Below are positions 5,979 through 7,516 of a stretch of 7,516 nucleotides of DNA, in pieces; position 1 is the first letter of the stretch; the number at the start of each line of letters is the position of its first letter. Below the pieces are notes generated by a model. That model was not told the DNA's origin, made no database searches, and was given only the letters and a program-made list of their open reading frames with translations. The position numbers were made by a program, and so were the translations under genes. Origin of the DNA: Thermoplasmata archaeon (lineage in GTDB: Archaea > Thermoplasmatota > Thermoplasmata > Thermoplasmatales > Thermoplasmataceae); NCBI GenBank assembly GCA_021826835.1, contig JAKAYH010000101.1, positions 1-7,516 on the forward strand, in the 5' to 3' direction.

Positions 5979-7516
5979 AACAACACAATTTCTTTACATC
6001 ACAATCAACGCAGTTCTCCCCAACCTTAGGACTGAATTTTTTTGATTCGATATCCGTAACTAAGTTCTCTATCTTCATATCTATCTCCTTAATTTTGTTT
6101 TCATCCAACACTATCTCATCTACTTCACATTCTTGAAGATATACTACTTTACCGTGATTCGCCTTTATTCCACCCTTTCTAAGACCACCGGTATACGCAC
6201 CTATCTGTATTTCTGTCTCCTCTGCCGTGTTTACATTTCTGTTGGTCTTATAATCTGCTACGATTTTTTCATCCCCATCTGAAAGGATTAAGTCAGCTCT
6301 TCCAGATATTGCCACTGTTCCGTTTTTATAATTTACACGGTATTCCACTTCCTCTGCATTTGTTAAAAATTCAGGATTATTTCTAACAAAATTATCCAGA
6401 ATGTCTTCGCTCTTCTTCTTTAATCTGTTAAAAATTGCGCTACCTGCGAAGGGTAGGTGGAAGTATGTATCTGAAGCTTCTTTGATTGCACTCACTGGTG
6501 CAATGCCCTCTTCTTTCACAAGTTTAACTGCATTTCTGAGCACAGAATGCATAGCATTACCGAACCCTATCTCCTCCTTAAGACCTGGCTGATACCCCCA
6601 CTTCTTTCTCAATCTATACATATACGGGCATCTAAGATACCATATTATTTCGCTGGGAGAAAACTCACTCAGGTTATCTTTCTTTTCTTTTCTACTACTC
6701 CAGCCAACTTTTTTCAGATCAGGTTCGCCAAAAAGTCCTTTCTCTATGTTGTTTAAGAAAGAACTTTCTCTTCGTGAGATATGAGTTACTGCTAAAACAT
6801 CTCGTGGCCTAGTAATTGCCACATAGAAAAGCCGTCTCTCATCATCATCAGTCCCTTGGTATCGCGCAGAATCAAACGTATCACTTGGTATACCGCACCA
6901 GTTCATCGTTCTTCCTGTCATAGAAGAGGGAAAATTATTCTTATTTATCTCGGCTAATATCAAAAAAGGCCATTCAAGTCCCTTGGCTTGGTGTACTGTC
7001 ATTATCTGAACAGCATTCAATTCTGTATCCACATCAGGCTGAGCTTCTTCATAGGCATCCATTGCATAGGTTGCAATGTAATAATAAAGACTTTTCATCT
7101 CGTTCTTCCATCTAACATTCTTACCACCGATCCTTCTTGCGGTCTCAAAATCTGTTAGTAGATTATTGAACCTCCCGATATTTGCCATAACAGTAAGATC
7201 GATTGAATCTTCCGGATTCAGATTTTCGAAATGAAGTGCAACAAGCAAATCTTGAAATATCTCCGTTATATTCTGATATCTATTCTTTCCAATGGTCTCG
7301 TAAATTCTTTCCTTGATTTTTAAAAGTTCTCTACCTGTAATGCCAAATATTGTCCGATGGAATACATTTTTAGATATGGACTCAATTGCATCTAATAGCT
7401 CGTCACTTTTCAATGTATGGTCGTCTTGTTTCCACTCCATATCAATGAGCCATGAGAATAGCATACCAAGAACCTGACCCTCTTCTCTTTGAAACAAACC
7501 AATCTTTCCACCTACC
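5953..7516 (-). CDS. UvrD-like SF1 helicase fused to Fe-S PD-(D/E)XK nuclease (3' part; 5' end outside window)
   Basis: The frame is open through the right edge. The TTG at 7497 is internal, because codons for V-G-G-K-I-G precede it without a stop, so the start and the Walker A half lie beyond 7516. Residues are numbered from that TTG. TVHQAKGLEW (167-176) is UvrD/AddA motif V and RRLFYVAITRPRD (221-233) is motif VI, so this is the 2A/2B half of an SF1A helicase. From about residue 279 a RecB/AddB-family nuclease follows. It has CPYMYRL (C290), GNAMH (H317), GRAD (D402), ADYKT (D415, K417) and QIGAY (Q431). It ends with C496-x2-C499-x5-C505, which with C290 makes the four-cysteine iron-sulfur staple known from Cas4 and AddB. 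The family unwinds DNA 3'-5' and degrades it in the cytoplasm, in repair or defence. The TAA stop lies inside the next gene, so the two are probably co-translated. Sampled GC is about 39%, higher than downstream. The family call is strong; a defence role is inferred only from context. Confidence 0.9.
   Translation of the reverse strand, partial: VGGKIGLFQREEGQVLGMLFSWLIDMEWKQDDHTLKSDELLDAIESISKNVFHRTIFGITGRELLKIKERIYETIGKNRYQNITEIFQDLLVALHFENLNPEDSIDLTVMANIGRFNNLLTDFETARRIGGKNVRWKNEMKSLYYYIATYAMDAYEEAQPDVDTELNAVQIMTVHQAKGLEWPFLILAEINKNNFPSSMTGRTMNWCGIPSDTFDSARYQGTDDDERRLFYVAITRPRDVLAVTHISRRESSFLNNIEKGLFGEPDLKKVGWSSRKEKKDNLSEFSPSEIIWYLRCPYMYRLRKKWGYQPGLKEEIGFGNAMHSVLRNAVKLVKEEGIAPVSAIKEASDTYFHLPFAGSAIFNRLKKKSEDILDNFVRNNPEFLTNAEEVEYRVNYKNGTVAISGRADLILSDGDEKIVADYKTNRNVNTAEETEIQIGAYTGGLRKGGIKANHGKVVYLQECEVDEIVLDENKIKEIDMKIENLVTDIESKKFSPKVGENCVDCDVKKLCCYGGYNGRK
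5971..5976 (-). promoter_or_regulatory. Likely ribosome binding site for Mod
   Basis: GGTGGT on the minus strand lies four bases before the ATG at 5966-5964. No comparable purine box is well placed for the upstream ATG at 5978, which has only a weak AAAGAA about 12 bases away. This favours a 954-residue Mod starting M-E-E-N-N. The site lies inside the 3' end of the helicase gene, which suits translational coupling. Confidence 0.5.
5980..6663 (-). other. Region encoding the Cas4/AddB-type Fe-S PD-(D/E)XK nuclease domain
   Basis: This is the C-terminal domain of the SF1 helicase gene, about residues 279-506 counted from the internal TTG at 7497. The order is first Fe-S cysteine in a CPYxYRL context, then G-x3-H, the catalytic Asp in GRADLI, the D-Y-K core, Q-x3-Y, and the closing C-x2-C-x5-C cluster. 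All expected catalytic and cluster ligands are present, so nuclease activity is expected. A further Cys (C506) follows the last ligand directly and could be an alternative ligand. Confidence 0.85.

Noticed and set aside
3301..6756. Other short plus-strand open frames (3301-3534, 3769-3960, 5221-5409, 5547-5729, 5836-6045, 6401-6592, 6547-6756)
   Set aside because: Each is antisense to a well-supported gene, is under 80 codons, and shows no domain, signal peptide pattern or convincing ribosome site.
7495..7497. TTG at 7497 as the start of the SF1 gene
   Set aside because: The upstream codons in the window are open. A UvrD protein starting here would lack Walker A and motifs I-III, so the gene almost certainly begins outside the window.
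5953..7516. Cas4 or a CRISPR-linked gene
   Set aside because: The Fe-S nuclease is fused to UvrD motifs V and VI. There is no repeat array or other cas gene in the window.

Overview
The window is packed with protein-coding sequence, all read from the minus strand. Three genes overlap end to end and there is no intergenic gap. In transcription order (right to left) they are: the 3' part of an SF1 (UvrD-like) helicase fused to a Cas4/AddB-type iron-sulfur PD-(D/E)XK nuclease (5953-7516, 5' end outside the window); a complete, unusually long type III Mod-like DNA methyltransferase of 958 residues (3102-5978); and an SF2 type III Res-like helicase with a C-terminal PD-(D/E)XK-like nuclease (1-3112, 3' end outside the window). 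The Res gene lacks an early ATG and is open at the left edge. I translated it by hand as one uninterrupted frame of 1037 codons.

The Mod and Res genes form a type III restriction-modification-like pair. Mod carries the DPPF and FxGxG methyltransferase motifs in beta-class order. Between them lies a target-recognition region with a four-cysteine zinc ribbon, and before them an N-terminal extension of about 430 residues not found in EcoP15I-type Mods. Res carries Walker A, a DEGH box, SAT, QLFGRGVRL and a PD...E-x-H nuclease motif. The upstream helicase-nuclease shows helicase motifs V and VI and a nuclease domain framed by four iron-sulfur cysteines. The helicase and Mod genes overlap by 14 or 26 bases, and Mod and Res by 11, so the three are probably translated from one message. 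The natural reading is a defence or genome-integrity cassette that joins a modification-dependent helicase-nuclease to a RecB/AddAB-like helicase-nuclease. That the third gene belongs to the system functionally is inferred from the overlap only.

The organism cannot be named. The DNA is AT-rich, at about 32% GC in Mod and about 39% in the helicase by hand tally of sampled rows. Arginine is mostly AGA/AGG, ATA isoleucine is frequent, and the Res start is TTG. That pattern suits some archaea (for example Thermoplasmatota) and some thermophilic or AT-rich bacteria (for example Kosmotogales-like). No promoter, terminator, RNA gene, insertion sequence or CRISPR array was seen. Any promoter should lie to the right of 7516 and any terminator to the left of position 1.
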